DNA of 64,000 bases from CAZQYC01 sp964597495 (GTDB lineage Bacteria > Pseudomonadota > Gammaproteobacteria > Steroidobacterales > Steroidobacteraceae). The notes beneath the pieces were generated by a model that ran no database searches, had not been told where the DNA came from, and saw nothing but the letters and a program-made list of their open reading frames with translations. The stretch is from the NCBI GenBank assembly GCA_964597495.1, contig CAZQYC010000008.1, forward strand, positions 3,242 to 67,241, read 5' to 3'. Positions 8,575 through 16,602 of this stretch are shown here, piece after piece (the first letter of the stretch is position 1; each line of letters starts with the position of its first letter). Both the position numbers and the translations under genes were made by a program.

Positions 8575-9144
8575 TTATTGGCGGACCGGATATTTGGCCA
8601 GAATGGTATCGACCAGCTTCTGAATCTCCGTATCGGACGCATCTTTTTCCTTAATGACGATTTCATGCGAACCCGTCCAGACTTGGGTGTTGCGAGCTAC
8701 CTCGACCACGTCGACGGTCATTGCAGCCACCGATTCGTTGCGCTTACCGACCGGAAGGCTGAGGCCTACGCCCCCTCCCACATTTCCCGAACCTCCGCCG
8801 GCTCCCAATCCGATTCGCATGCCGGACTGCTTCGGACGTTCATATACGTTGAGCACATAGCTCACGCGTACGTCCGGCTCGGAGTCGTCGCGCGTAAGAC
8901 CCTTGCTTTGGAGCGTCGCCGTCAACGACGCATGGACGCGCTCACTCACGAGCGTCCCGATTTTTGCCTTCTCTTCCTTCGCGCCTTCTTGCTTAGGCAC
9001 AAGCCAACCGAACGTCTTGTAGCCGCTAAAGTTCGCGTGGCTGTCCTGGTCGACCCGTGCCTTCGGTGGGTTCGAGCAAGCGGCCAACGCAACCGCGGCG
9101 GCAATGAAAACGCAACGCTTAAGACAAACAATTGCTCTATTCAT
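8575..9144 (-). CDS. DUF4136 lipoprotein
   Basis: 189-residue predicted lipoprotein. The signal peptide ends in the lipobox LAAC with the modified cysteine at residue 23, so it is a substrate of Lgt and LspA. The mature part has the DUF4136 pattern: YKTFGW near residue 42, a central DVRVSYVLNVYERPK strand, a glycine-rich loop (GLGAGGGSGNVGGGVGLSL) and a C-terminal helix predicted to end in ILAKYP. Members are outer-membrane or periplasmic lipoproteins of unknown role. Asp at +2 is absent (Ser), which fits outer-membrane sorting by Lol. It is a single gene followed by a crotonase gene on the same strand after a gap. Confidence 0.85.
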   Translation of the reverse strand: MNRAIVCLKRCVFIAAAVALAACSNPPKARVDQDSHANFSGYKTFGWLVPKQEGAKEEKAKIGTLVSERVHASLTATLQSKGLTRDDSEPDVRVSYVLNVYERPKQSGMRIGLGAGGGSGNVGGGVGLSLPVGKRNESVAAMTVDVVEVARNTQVWTGSHEIVIKEKDASDTEIQKLVDTILAKYPVRQ

Positions 9145-9260
9145 ACGTCACTCTCCGCCGTTTCTCGCTGGACCCTCTTTTATAACTACAGAGTACACCT
9201 TCCGGTTTCCGAGCGGCGCTTCGCCCGCTCGTTGTCCAGGCTGACCGACGACAAGATCAC

Positions 9261-10034
9261 TCACGAAAATCGAGTGAAATCCGCCGGACGACGTTCGGCA
9301 AACGCGCGAAATGCTTCGGCAGTTTCAGGGCTCCCTAACAAGGCGCCGAAGATGTCGCTCTCTCGTTGTATCGTCGCCGCCAGCACCGCCGGATCGCGCA
9401 ACAATCCCTTCATCGCTTTCAGCGCGCCGATGGGTTTGCTGGCCAATTTTTTTGCCGTGACGTGCGCTGCCGCGCGCACTTCGCCGACCGGCATACTCGC
9501 CGTGACCAACCCAATCTCCGCGGCATAACGACCGTCGATCGGCTCACCGAGGGCGAACAATCGAACCGCGCGTGCGTAACCGATCCGCGCCGGCAACAAG
9601 AGGCTAGATGCGGCTTCCGGGACCAACCCTAAGTTGATGAAAGGAGTCGAAAGCTTTGCATCGTCGGCGACGTACGCAAAATCGCAGTGCAGGAGCATCG
9701 TGACGCCAATGCCGACCGCAAGCCCGTTCACAGCGGCGACAATCGGTTTCTGCGCCGCAACCAACGCTTGAAGAAAAGCGCCGGACTTCAGATCTTCGCG
9801 CTTCATGGTGCCGGCCGCGACCGCAGCGAAATCCGCAATATCGTTGCCGGACGTAAACGCATCGCCCTCGGATTGAATCACGATCGCACGGACACTCGAA
9901 TCCGTTTCAGCGCGTGCCAGCGATTCGCTGAGCACCGCGTACATCGCGTTGGTAATGGCGTTCTTCTTCTCGGGTCGATTCAGCGTCAAGGTCATGATCC
10001 CTTGTTGGACGGCGACGCGGACGTGATCGGTCAT
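9261..10034 (-). CDS. Enoyl-CoA hydratase/isomerase family protein
   Basis: 257-residue crotonase-fold protein. The oxyanion-hole segments are visible as FTSGNDIADF and AVNGLAVGIGVTMLLHCD. The active-site region reads INLGLVPEAASSLLLPARIG, the form seen in the PaaG/ECI-like branch with a Glu in 'VPEAASS' in place of the 'PGAGGT' of classical hydratases. This suggests isomerase or hydratase activity on short- to medium-chain or aromatic acyl-CoAs; the substrate is not clear. The start is the ATG at 10034, preceded by GGAG; the in-frame upstream extension overlaps the divergent gene. Forty bases separate it from the divergently transcribed LLM oxidoreductase, so the two may share a control region. 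Confidence 0.88.
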   Translation of the reverse strand: MTDHVRVAVQQGIMTLTLNRPEKKNAITNAMYAVLSESLARAETDSSVRAIVIQSEGDAFTSGNDIADFAAVAAGTMKREDLKSGAFLQALVAAQKPIVAAVNGLAVGIGVTMLLHCDFAYVADDAKLSTPFINLGLVPEAASSLLLPARIGYARAVRLFALGEPIDGRYAAEIGLVTASMPVGEVRAAAHVTAKKLASKPIGALKAMKGLLRDPAVLAATIQRESDIFGALLGSPETAEAFRAFAERRPADFTRFS

Positions 10035-10074
10035 GGCAACTCCAAGCAGTCTCAATGCCTCATATACTAGTCGA

Positions 10075-11097
10075 ATGAAACTCTCTGTCATCGATCAATC
10101 GCCTATCCCGACCGGTTTCACGCCTGCGGTGGCGCTGCAAAATACCCTGGAACTGGCGAAACTGACGGATGAGCTCGGCTACGAACGCTATTGGATTGCC
10201 GAACACCATGCCATGCCGACGCTGGCCTGTTCGGCTCCGGAAATTCTGCTGTCGCGGGTGGGCGCCGAAACCCGCCGCATTCGCATCGGCTCCGGTGGCG
10301 TCATGCTCCCGCACTATTCGCCGCTCAAAGTCGCGGAGCAATTTCGCATGCTGCATGCGCTTTATCCGAATCGCATCGATTTAGGGTTGGGTCGCGCACC
10401 CGGCGGAAGCCCGCTCGACTCCTACGCGTTGCGGCGCGAACGAGTCGACCGCCCTTTACCCGACGACTTTCCGGAACAACTCGTCGAGCTTCTGTCTTTT
10501 CTCCACGAAGACTTCCCCGACCAGCATCCCTTCAAGCGCATCCTGGTATCCCCGCACATGCCGAGTGCGCCGGACGTATGGTTATTGGGATCGAGCATGT
10601 GGAGCGCGTCTGCGGCCGCTCAACTGGGATTGCCGTATGCCTTTGCTCACTTCATCTCGCCGGAACCCACTCGCCAAGCACTGGAGCTGTATCAAGACCG
10701 TTTCAAACCGTCCCGCTACTTGTCGAAACCGCAAGCCATCATTGCCCTCGGTGCGATTTGCGCAGAGACCGACGAAGCAGCGATCCGCTTAATGGCAAGC
10801 GCGCGACTCATGCGTCGCCGCCGCGATCGCGGCGAATGGCTGCCCGTGCCGACGGTGGAAGAAGCCATCGCCGAACTCGGCGAAGAGGCGCTTAAGCCGT
10901 TGCGCGAAACGATGGAGTGGCCGCGCTACTTTGTAGGAACACCCTCGGCCCTGAAACAGCGCTTCGAAGAATTGGCAAAGGCGCTGCGGCTCGACGAAAT
11001 CATGATCGTAACTGTCGTTCACGATCATCAAGCAAGAATGCGCTCGTATGAATTACTTGCCAGGGAATTCGAGTTGCCGACTCTGGCTAGCGGCTAG
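10075..11097 (+). CDS. LLM-class flavin-dependent oxidoreductase (MsnO8-like)
   Basis: 340-residue TIM-barrel flavoprotein of the bacterial luciferase family. The opening MKLSVIDQSPIPTGF, then YERYWIAEHHAMPTLACSAPE, GSGGVMLPHYSPLKVAEQFRML and RIDLGLGRAPGG, are diagnostic of the MsnO8-type subgroup. These are FMNH2-dependent monooxygenases or F420-like enzymes; in proteobacteria FMN is expected. Its substrate is unknown. The ATG at 10075 is chosen; an upstream ATG at 10033 would overlap the divergent crotonase start. The last codons (LASG and the TAG stop) lie within a CTAG repeat, so the C-terminus has been shaped by repeat insertion. Confidence 0.88.
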   Translation: MKLSVIDQSPIPTGFTPAVALQNTLELAKLTDELGYERYWIAEHHAMPTLACSAPEILLSRVGAETRRIRIGSGGVMLPHYSPLKVAEQFRMLHALYPNRIDLGLGRAPGGSPLDSYALRRERVDRPLPDDFPEQLVELLSFLHEDFPDQHPFKRILVSPHMPSAPDVWLLGSSMWSASAAAQLGLPYAFAHFISPEPTRQALELYQDRFKPSRYLSKPQAIIALGAICAETDEAAIRLMASARLMRRRRDRGEWLPVPTVEEAIAELGEEALKPLRETMEWPRYFVGTPSALKQRFEELAKALRLDEIMIVTVVHDHQARMRSYELLAREFELPTLASG

Positions 11098-11102
11098 TAG
11101 CT
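11084..11102. repeat. CTAG heptad repeat supplying a stop codon
   Basis: TGGCTAGCGGCTAGTAGCT overlaps the end of the LLM oxidoreductase gene; the TAG stop at 11095-11097 belongs to the repeat. A run of T follows at once. Confidence 0.75.
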
Positions 11103-11108
11103 TTTTGT

Positions 11109-11522
11109 TTATGCCGCTTTCTTGATGCTGCTGCGGCGTTTGGTCACGCAGCTACAGGTGCCGCAGGTGCAACGGATCGACGAGCAATCGGTGCAGACCG
11201 TGAAATCCACGGAACCGAAGTGGCGGCGGCATTGCTCGCAATAGGGTTTACGGCGATTCGCGCGAGCTGTCCGATACACGCCCACCGCGTTCGCGTTTTC
11301 ATCGGCAGTATCGACCGGGCAGGACGCCAGGTCCTTGTTGACGATGGCTTTCAAGAACGTGCTTGCGCCCATCGCCCCCACTTTGAACAAGCGAATCTGC
11401 TCGCCCGCCAAACCCATTTGAGCGACCGGGTCGAAAATGACCACGCCGAGCTTGGGATGGAAACGAACTTGAAACAAATCGCCGCTCATGTAAGACACCG
11501 AATAAGACGCCGAACAACGCAT
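11109..11522 (-). CDS. Small Cys-rich protein with possible zinc-ribbon C-terminus
   Basis: 137 residues, or 126 if translation starts at the second Met (11489). I do not recognise the family. The N-terminal half is predicted mixed beta/alpha (FQVRFHPKLGVVIFDPVAQMG). The C-terminal half holds C95-x2-C98, C110-x2-C113 and a dense C118-x-C120-x2-C123-x-C125 cluster in a basic context, which looks like a metal-binding or thiol-rich tail. It ends KRRSSIKKAA. No clear ribosome binding site is seen at either start. Codon use resembles the neighbours, and the Cys pattern makes a chance open frame unlikely. Confidence 0.55.
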   Translation of the reverse strand: MRCSASYSVSYMSGDLFQVRFHPKLGVVIFDPVAQMGLAGEQIRLFKVGAMGASTFLKAIVNKDLASCPVDTADENANAVGVYRTARANRRKPYCEQCRRHFGSVDFTVCTDCSSIRCTCGTCSCVTKRRSSIKKAA

Positions 11523-11787
11523 ATCGGGAACGCAAAAGCCGAAGATCTGGTAAAGATCCCCGGAAAACCGCCCGACTCACAAGGGGAAGACCGGTATTTT
11601 GCTGTAATACGGCTGTAATGGCAATCGGCCAGGGCCGCGAAGTACCGGAAATTACGCTATCAAACCATTCCCGTTTAGTCGGCAAGCCCTAAGGCAGGGG
11701 AAGTTTGGACGTAATGGCAGTTTTAACAGGCGACCAGGGGAGAGCGACAAAAAGCTCGCCGCTCTCGTTTTCGTATTGGATCCAGCG
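11523..11787. other. Intergenic stretch without a supported gene
   Basis: No convincing coding frame. An imperfect hairpin (GAGAGCG at 11740-11746 with CGCTCTC at 11760-11766, followed by GTTTT) could terminate plus-strand transcripts entering the region. Nothing else recognised. Confidence 0.4.
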
Positions 11788-13995
11788 TCAAGCCCACAGT
11801 GTGGGTATGAGGTCACTAAGCCGCTCGCGCCCCGAACTAGCAGACTGCTGAAAATGGTTTTTCGCGAGCTTGCTAAAGGGCAATACGTGGATCGGCTTAC
11901 CGGTCAATGCGGCCACGGCATTGGCAACGGCCGGAGCAATCGGCGGCGTTCCCGGTTCGCCCACTCCAGTGGGATTCGCCGCCGACGGCACGATATGCAC
12001 GTCAACGGCCGGCATTTGATTCATGCGCAGCACGGTGTAGTCGTGAAAATTACTTTGCTCCACGCGGCCTTCCTTTAACGTAATCGCTCCGCTCAATGCA
12101 GCCGACAATCCGTAGCCGATGCCGGACTCCATTTGCATCGCGACGATGTTCGGGTTCACCGCTAAACCGCAATCGACGGCACACACGACACGGTCAACCT
12201 TGAAGCCATCTGCTGTAAGCGAGACTTCAGTGACTTGAGCGACAGCAGTGTTAAAGGATTCGTGCACCGCAATACCGCGCGCTTTGCCCTTTGGCAACGG
12301 TTTGGTCCACTCCGACTTCTCGGCGGCCAGATTCAACGCGGCAAGATGCCGCGGATGCTTCGCCAGCAACGTACGGCGCAGAGCAACCGGATCTTTGCCG
12401 CCCGCACGCGCGCAATCGTCCAGGAAACATTCGGTTGCGTAAGCCGTATGCGTCGAACCCACCGACCGCCACCACTGCACCGTGACCGGATTTTGAGTCG
12501 AATGCAGTTCCACGGCGATATTGGGAATCGCATACGGCAAGTTCGCAGCGCCTTCGACAGACATTTGATCCACGCCGGCCATCACCTGCTGGCCCACGAT
12601 ACGGTGTTGCCAAGCGATGATGTTGCCCTGCGCGTCCAACCCGGCCTTCATCGCGTGGTAGTACATCGGGCGATAAAAACCGCCGCGCATGTCTTCTTCG
12701 CGCGTCCAAACTAGCTTCACCGGTGCCTTGGTATTCGCCGCCTTCGCAATCGCGACGGCTTCGGTTGGATAGTCGGCCCCCGGATTTGCGCGGCGACCGA
12801 AACTTCCACCGGCGTAGAGCACGTTGATTTTCACTTTATCCGCCGGCACGCCTGCTGCCTTAGCGATCGCCGGCGCATCAAGCGCCTGAAATTGCTCGCC
12901 GTTCCACACTTCGCAGCTGCCTTCGCCTAATTGAACGACGCAGTTCATCGGCTCCATGCAGGCATGAGCAAGGAAGGGAAATTCGTAATCGGCTTCGACG
13001 ATCTTGGCTGCCGACGCGAATACTGCATCGACGTCGCCTTCCTTGCGGAAATTCTTCCCGGGCTTTTTTGCGAGTTCCTTGTACTCCGCCAGGATGTCGG
13101 CCGTGCTCTTTTTGTAAGCGCTCGAATCGTCCCATTCGATGCGGAGAGCATCGCGGCCTTTTTTGGCGGACCAAAAGTCTTTCGCGAGCACGGCCACGCC
13201 GTTCGTAACGCCCGTATCGAACCGCACCACGTCAACGACGCCCTTGATTGCTTTGGCATCGGTGGCATCGAAAGCTTTCACCTTGCTACCGAATAGGGAC
13301 GGATGCGCAACCACTGCCGTCAACATGCCCGGCAGTTTGAAATCCTGCGTGTACACGGCCGCGCCGGTCGATTTGGCGAGACTGTCGAGCCGCTTCGCTG
13401 GCTTGCCGATCAACGTAAACGTTTTCGGATCTTTCAATTTGACCTGAGCGGGGATTGGCATTTGCGCGGCGGCCGACGCAAGCTCGCCGAACGTCGCGCT
13501 TTTCTTGGAAGCGGAATGCGTGATAACGCCTTTCGACACGGCAATCTCCGCCGCGGGCACATTCCAGCGCTCGGCTGCGGCAGCCACCAACATCGCGCGC
13601 GCTTTTGCGCCCGCCTCACGCATTACATCGTAGGAACTTGCGATCGACGTGCTTCCCCCAGTTCCCTGACCGCCGCCCAACGCCTTGTTGCCGTAGAGCT
13701 TCGCATTCACCGGGGCACCTTCGACCACGATCTGCGACCAATCGGCGTCGAGTTCTTCCGCGAGAAGAGTAGCAAGACCGGTATTGGTGCCCTGCCCCAT
13801 CTCCAAGTGCTTCGCGATCACGGTAACGGTGTTGTCGGGCGCAATGCGCACGAACGCATTGGCGTCCCACTCTCCGCTTTTCGCAGCGACAATCTGCGCC
13901 AGACCCACCCGCGGCAGCGCAACGGACAATGTCAACGCGGCGCCGGCTTTGAGCACATCGCGGCGATTCGTAGTCAGATTGTGTTCGGTACTCAT
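11788..13995 (-). CDS. Molybdopterin-binding aldehyde oxidase/xanthine dehydrogenase family subunit (IorB-like)
   Basis: 735-residue catalytic subunit of a molybdenum hydroxylase of the isoquinoline 1-oxidoreductase beta type. A twin-arginine signal is present (NRRDVLKAGAALTLSVAL), indicating Tat export with cofactor bound. Then come the GQGTNTGLATLLAEELD motif, GGGQGTGGSTSI, the MoCo-binding AGGSFGRRANPG segment and the C-terminal GVGEPGTPPIAP with the active-site Glu. Length is normal for IorB. It works with the 2Fe-2S subunit encoded just upstream; electrons would pass to a periplasmic cytochrome not found here. I start at ATG 13995 with AGGAT upstream; the longer open frame reads through an 18-bp tandem repeat and is not likely coding. 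Substrate (N-heterocycle or aldehyde) unknown. Confidence 0.92.
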   Translation of the reverse strand: MSTEHNLTTNRRDVLKAGAALTLSVALPRVGLAQIVAAKSGEWDANAFVRIAPDNTVTVIAKHLEMGQGTNTGLATLLAEELDADWSQIVVEGAPVNAKLYGNKALGGGQGTGGSTSIASSYDVMREAGAKARAMLVAAAAERWNVPAAEIAVSKGVITHSASKKSATFGELASAAAQMPIPAQVKLKDPKTFTLIGKPAKRLDSLAKSTGAAVYTQDFKLPGMLTAVVAHPSLFGSKVKAFDATDAKAIKGVVDVVRFDTGVTNGVAVLAKDFWSAKKGRDALRIEWDDSSAYKKSTADILAEYKELAKKPGKNFRKEGDVDAVFASAAKIVEADYEFPFLAHACMEPMNCVVQLGEGSCEVWNGEQFQALDAPAIAKAAGVPADKVKINVLYAGGSFGRRANPGADYPTEAVAIAKAANTKAPVKLVWTREEDMRGGFYRPMYYHAMKAGLDAQGNIIAWQHRIVGQQVMAGVDQMSVEGAANLPYAIPNIAVELHSTQNPVTVQWWRSVGSTHTAYATECFLDDCARAGGKDPVALRRTLLAKHPRHLAALNLAAEKSEWTKPLPKGKARGIAVHESFNTAVAQVTEVSLTADGFKVDRVVCAVDCGLAVNPNIVAMQMESGIGYGLSAALSGAITLKEGRVEQSNFHDYTVLRMNQMPAVDVHIVPSAANPTGVGEPGTPPIAPAVANAVAALTGKPIHVLPFSKLAKNHFQQSASSGRERLSDLIPTLWA

Positions 13996-14003
13996 AACGA
14001 TAT

Positions 14004-14039
14004 CCTGATGTGGACACTTGGCCTGATGTGGACACTTGG
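14004..14039. repeat. 18-bp perfect tandem duplication in the IorA-IorB spacer
   Basis: The unit CCTGATGTGGACACTTGG occurs twice head to tail (14004-14021, 14022-14039) between the iron-sulfur and molybdopterin subunit genes, just upstream of the ribosome binding site of the latter. It may be a recent replication slip. Confidence 0.9.
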
Positions 14040-14041
14040 CC

Positions 14042-14500
14042 TCATGCGAGCGCTTTGGCGGCACGTTTGATTCCGGTTCGGATGCGGACGTAGGTGGCGC
14101 AGCGGCAAATGTTTCCGGACATCGCCGCGTCGATGTCCGCGTCGCTCGGATTTTTATTGGTCGTCAGGAGTTCGGTCGCGCTCATCAATTGTCCGGATTG
14201 GCAATAGCCGCACTGGGGAACGTCTTCCGCGACCCAGGCGTCTTGCAAGGCTTTACCTACCTTTGAAGCGCTCAACGCTTCGATGGTCGTAATCTTTTTG
14301 CCGACCAGCGACGAGGCCGGCGTCATGCAGCTTCGCTGCGCTCGCCCATCGACATGCACCGTGCACGCGCCGCACTGCATGGCACCGCAGCCGTATTTCG
14401 TTCCGGTCATCGATAGGTGATCGCGCAACACCCAAAGCAAGGGCGTATCGGACTCGGCGTCGACCTCGACGGATTTGCCGTTGACGTTCAACGTGAACAT
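14042..14500 (-). CDS. (2Fe-2S)-binding subunit of molybdenum hydroxylase (IorA-like)
   Basis: 152 residues. The N-terminal plant-ferredoxin-type cluster ligands are C38, C43, C46 and C58 (YGCGAMQCGACTVHVDG ... SC). The C-terminal four-helix domain carries the second cluster ligands C97, C100, C132 and C134 (CGYCQSGQ ... NICRCATY). This is the standard two-cluster small subunit that passes electrons from the molybdenum site of the partner subunit. Length is typical. No FAD subunit is encoded here, which fits the IorAB two-subunit class. It precedes the catalytic subunit gene by 46 bases. Confidence 0.94.
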   Translation of the reverse strand: MFTLNVNGKSVEVDAESDTPLLWVLRDHLSMTGTKYGCGAMQCGACTVHVDGRAQRSCMTPASSLVGKKITTIEALSASKVGKALQDAWVAEDVPQCGYCQSGQLMSATELLTTNKNPSDADIDAAMSGNICRCATYVRIRTGIKRAAKALA

Positions 14501-14600
14501 AGGAAACCTCTTTAAGGTTCTGCGTCTGGATTTGAGCGCGAAGACGCGACTATAGAACGTCGGCGGACGAGAATCGAGCCGTCGATCGAACTGCGACCAA

Positions 14601-15578
14601 TCAAACTGCGACGATCGTGGCGATGCGGCTCACGGACCAATAGGCTGCGATCGAGCCGATCGCATACAGCGCCGGCGTTCTCGCGAGCGCGAAGCGCGGA
14701 AATTTTGCGGCCGCGCACCAAAAAACGTAGGCGAGCCCCACCACGAACAATTGCCCCGCTTCAACGCCGACGTTGAACGTGAACAACGCGATCGGCAGAT
14801 GGTTCTCCGGCAATCCGATTTCCTTGAGCGCACCGGCGAATCCGAGTCCGTGGACGAGCCCGAAGAGGAAGGCGACCATCGCTGGCCAGCGGCGCGATAG
14901 CGTCGGTTGATCGTTCAGCGCCTCGGCCGCAACGAGAACGATCGAGAGCGCAATCGTTGCTTCGACGGGCGGCGATCGGAGCGTGAGCACTCCGAGCGCG
15001 CTTAACGCCAGTGTCAAACTGTGCGCCAACGTGAAAGCCGTAATCGTGAACAGCAGCCGCTTGTTGAAGCCAACCAACAAAAGCAGCGACAGCACGAACA
15101 AGAGATGATCGAACCCCGTGAGAATGTGCTCGATGCCGAGCACTCCATACGCCCGCGCAATCTCGCTCATCCCACGGCGATCGTCGGCCGAACCGAATAA
15201 TTGCACCGACGGTTGGCCGCCGGTCAGCGTATAGACGCGCGACTGGCCGTCCATCCAATCGATTTTCACCAGCGCCGCGGAGTAGCGCTTGCCGATGCCA
15301 TCCATGGCTAACCGCCCTTTCAACCCGTCGGCACCGCAATGAAGCAGATTGCCATCGGCCGCACAGCTCTCCGGCCATTCCGGCGACAGATCAGCGGCAC
15401 CTGGCCGCTTATCGTTGCTTGCCGACCACTGCCAAAGAAATTCGCCGCGCGACATCTCGCGCACCCCCATCTCGACGATCGTCATTTCATGCGCGGAAGC
15501 CGTCGTGGGCGCTAACGACGAAAATAATGCGGCAAAGAACAAGGCCAGCGCCGAAAAGTCCCGCAGCGAGCGCATCAT
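14601..15578 (-). CDS. HupE/UreJ-family membrane protein
   Basis: 325 residues with an N-terminal signal peptide ending ASAHE, a periplasmic domain of about 130 residues, then six to seven membrane helices. The helices carry the family motifs GIEHILTGFDHLLFVLSLLL, HSLTLALSAL and GLVHGLGFAGAL. HupE/UreJ proteins are linked to nickel or other metal handling, but the long periplasmic domain and this gene neighbourhood mark the HupE/UreJ subfamily that co-occurs with a PPIase and a PHP/DUF3604-like protein, whose role is unknown. Conserved His and Asp residues in the membrane motifs could bind a metal. It overlaps the PPIase gene by four bases, so it is translationally coupled to it. Confidence 0.85.
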   Translation of the reverse strand: MMRSLRDFSALALFFAALFSSLAPTTASAHEMTIVEMGVREMSRGEFLWQWSASNDKRPGAADLSPEWPESCAADGNLLHCGADGLKGRLAMDGIGKRYSAALVKIDWMDGQSRVYTLTGGQPSVQLFGSADDRRGMSEIARAYGVLGIEHILTGFDHLLFVLSLLLLVGFNKRLLFTITAFTLAHSLTLALSALGVLTLRSPPVEATIALSIVLVAAEALNDQPTLSRRWPAMVAFLFGLVHGLGFAGALKEIGLPENHLPIALFTFNVGVEAGQLFVVGLAYVFWCAAAKFPRFALARTPALYAIGSIAAYWSVSRIATIVAV

Positions 15579-16429
15579 GAACCGGTTCCGATTCTAATTT
15601 TGTATTTCTTGGCGAGTTGGCGTACGGCTGCCGTGCGCTGTTCGGTCGCGAGTTCATCGCGCCAGTCCTGGAACGCGACGGCCTTGAACATCGCGAAATC
15701 CGCGGGCTTGGCTTGCACGATCGAGTCGAGCCGAATCGCGCGCCAACCCTCTTTAGTTTTGAGCGCACGCCATTCGCCGACACGGCCACCTTCGAGTTCC
15801 TTCGTGAATTCGGCTCCATAACTTTGCACGAGATTCGATAGCGGACGATCCTTGAAGATTCGAAGCCCGGCCTTCGCGTCGCCCGGCAAGCCCGCGTTCA
15901 AGTCCTTCGCAAAGACACGAACCGACGGCTCGGCGCTGTCGCCCGCAAGCACCGCTTCTTGAAACGTATAACGAGCCGGTTCGTCGTATCGATCGCGATG
16001 CTTCTCGAACCACTCGTGCAAGGTTGCATCGTCGACGGCCGGTATTCTCACGTTGGCGTCGATAACGCTCAACGCTTTGAAAATCACGCGCTCGCGAATG
16101 GCGCTGTCGCCTTTGTCGACTTGCAACGACAACCCTTCGCGATAAAGCACTTCGTTGTCGAGCCATACCTGGCGGAGCGCCGCCAGTTCTTCCGCATTCG
16201 GTTCTCTGCCGCGCGCATTCTTAAACACGTTGGCCGCTTCCTTGTCGACCGCCGCATCCACGAGGATAACTCGCGGGTCATCGGCACGTCCTATCAGGAA
16301 GTGATCGACGGCGAAGAGCACCAGACCCAGAGCGGCAAAGTGCAGCAACGGTTCGCGGAACCACTTTGGAAAGTTGGAATTGGGAACGACGGCCGGAGCC
16401 TCGGCCGTCAGATCGATCGGTGCGGACAT
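15575..16429 (-). CDS. Membrane-anchored parvulin-like peptidyl-prolyl isomerase
   Basis: 284 residues. A membrane anchor (LLHFAALGLVLFAVDHFLI, about 28-46) follows a short cytosolic tail. A SurA/PpiD-like helical chaperone segment follows (GREPNAEELAALRQVWLDNEVLYREGLSLQVDKGD, the signature of this PPIase subgroup). A divergent parvulin-like region then ends in SKLV-like LSNLVQSYGAEFTKELEGGRVGEWRAL. The active-site residues of parvulins are hard to place, so catalytic activity is uncertain and a chaperone role is possible. Lies between the PHP-like exported protein and HupE/UreJ, and probably assists folding of these envelope proteins. Confidence 0.78.
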   Translation of the reverse strand: MSAPIDLTAEAPAVVPNSNFPKWFREPLLHFAALGLVLFAVDHFLIGRADDPRVILVDAAVDKEAANVFKNARGREPNAEELAALRQVWLDNEVLYREGLSLQVDKGDSAIRERVIFKALSVIDANVRIPAVDDATLHEWFEKHRDRYDEPARYTFQEAVLAGDSAEPSVRVFAKDLNAGLPGDAKAGLRIFKDRPLSNLVQSYGAEFTKELEGGRVGEWRALKTKEGWRAIRLDSIVQAKPADFAMFKAVAFQDWRDELATEQRTAAVRQLAKKYKIRIGTGS

Positions 16430-16553
16430 AGACTTGGAGCGTAGGACTTCTTATTCAATTGGAGAGCCGTGTCATCGTAAGACACGAAGAAGTCAGAAAT
16501 AAGACAATCGAAATCGGCGAAGAACTATTTGTTACTCGATTCCTAGGTACGGC

Positions 16554-16575
16554 GGCGCCGCGCGAACGCGGCGCC
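16554..16575 (-). terminator. GC-rich hairpin after the PHP-like gene
   Basis: Perfect arms GGCGCCGCG and CGCGGCGCC with a four-base loop lie 28 bases beyond the stop of the PHP-like gene. There is no strong U tract, so it may act as a processing or attenuation hairpin before the PPIase gene. Confidence 0.5.
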
Positions 16576-16602
16576 ACCAACACCTTCAGTGGATTTGAAC
16601 GA

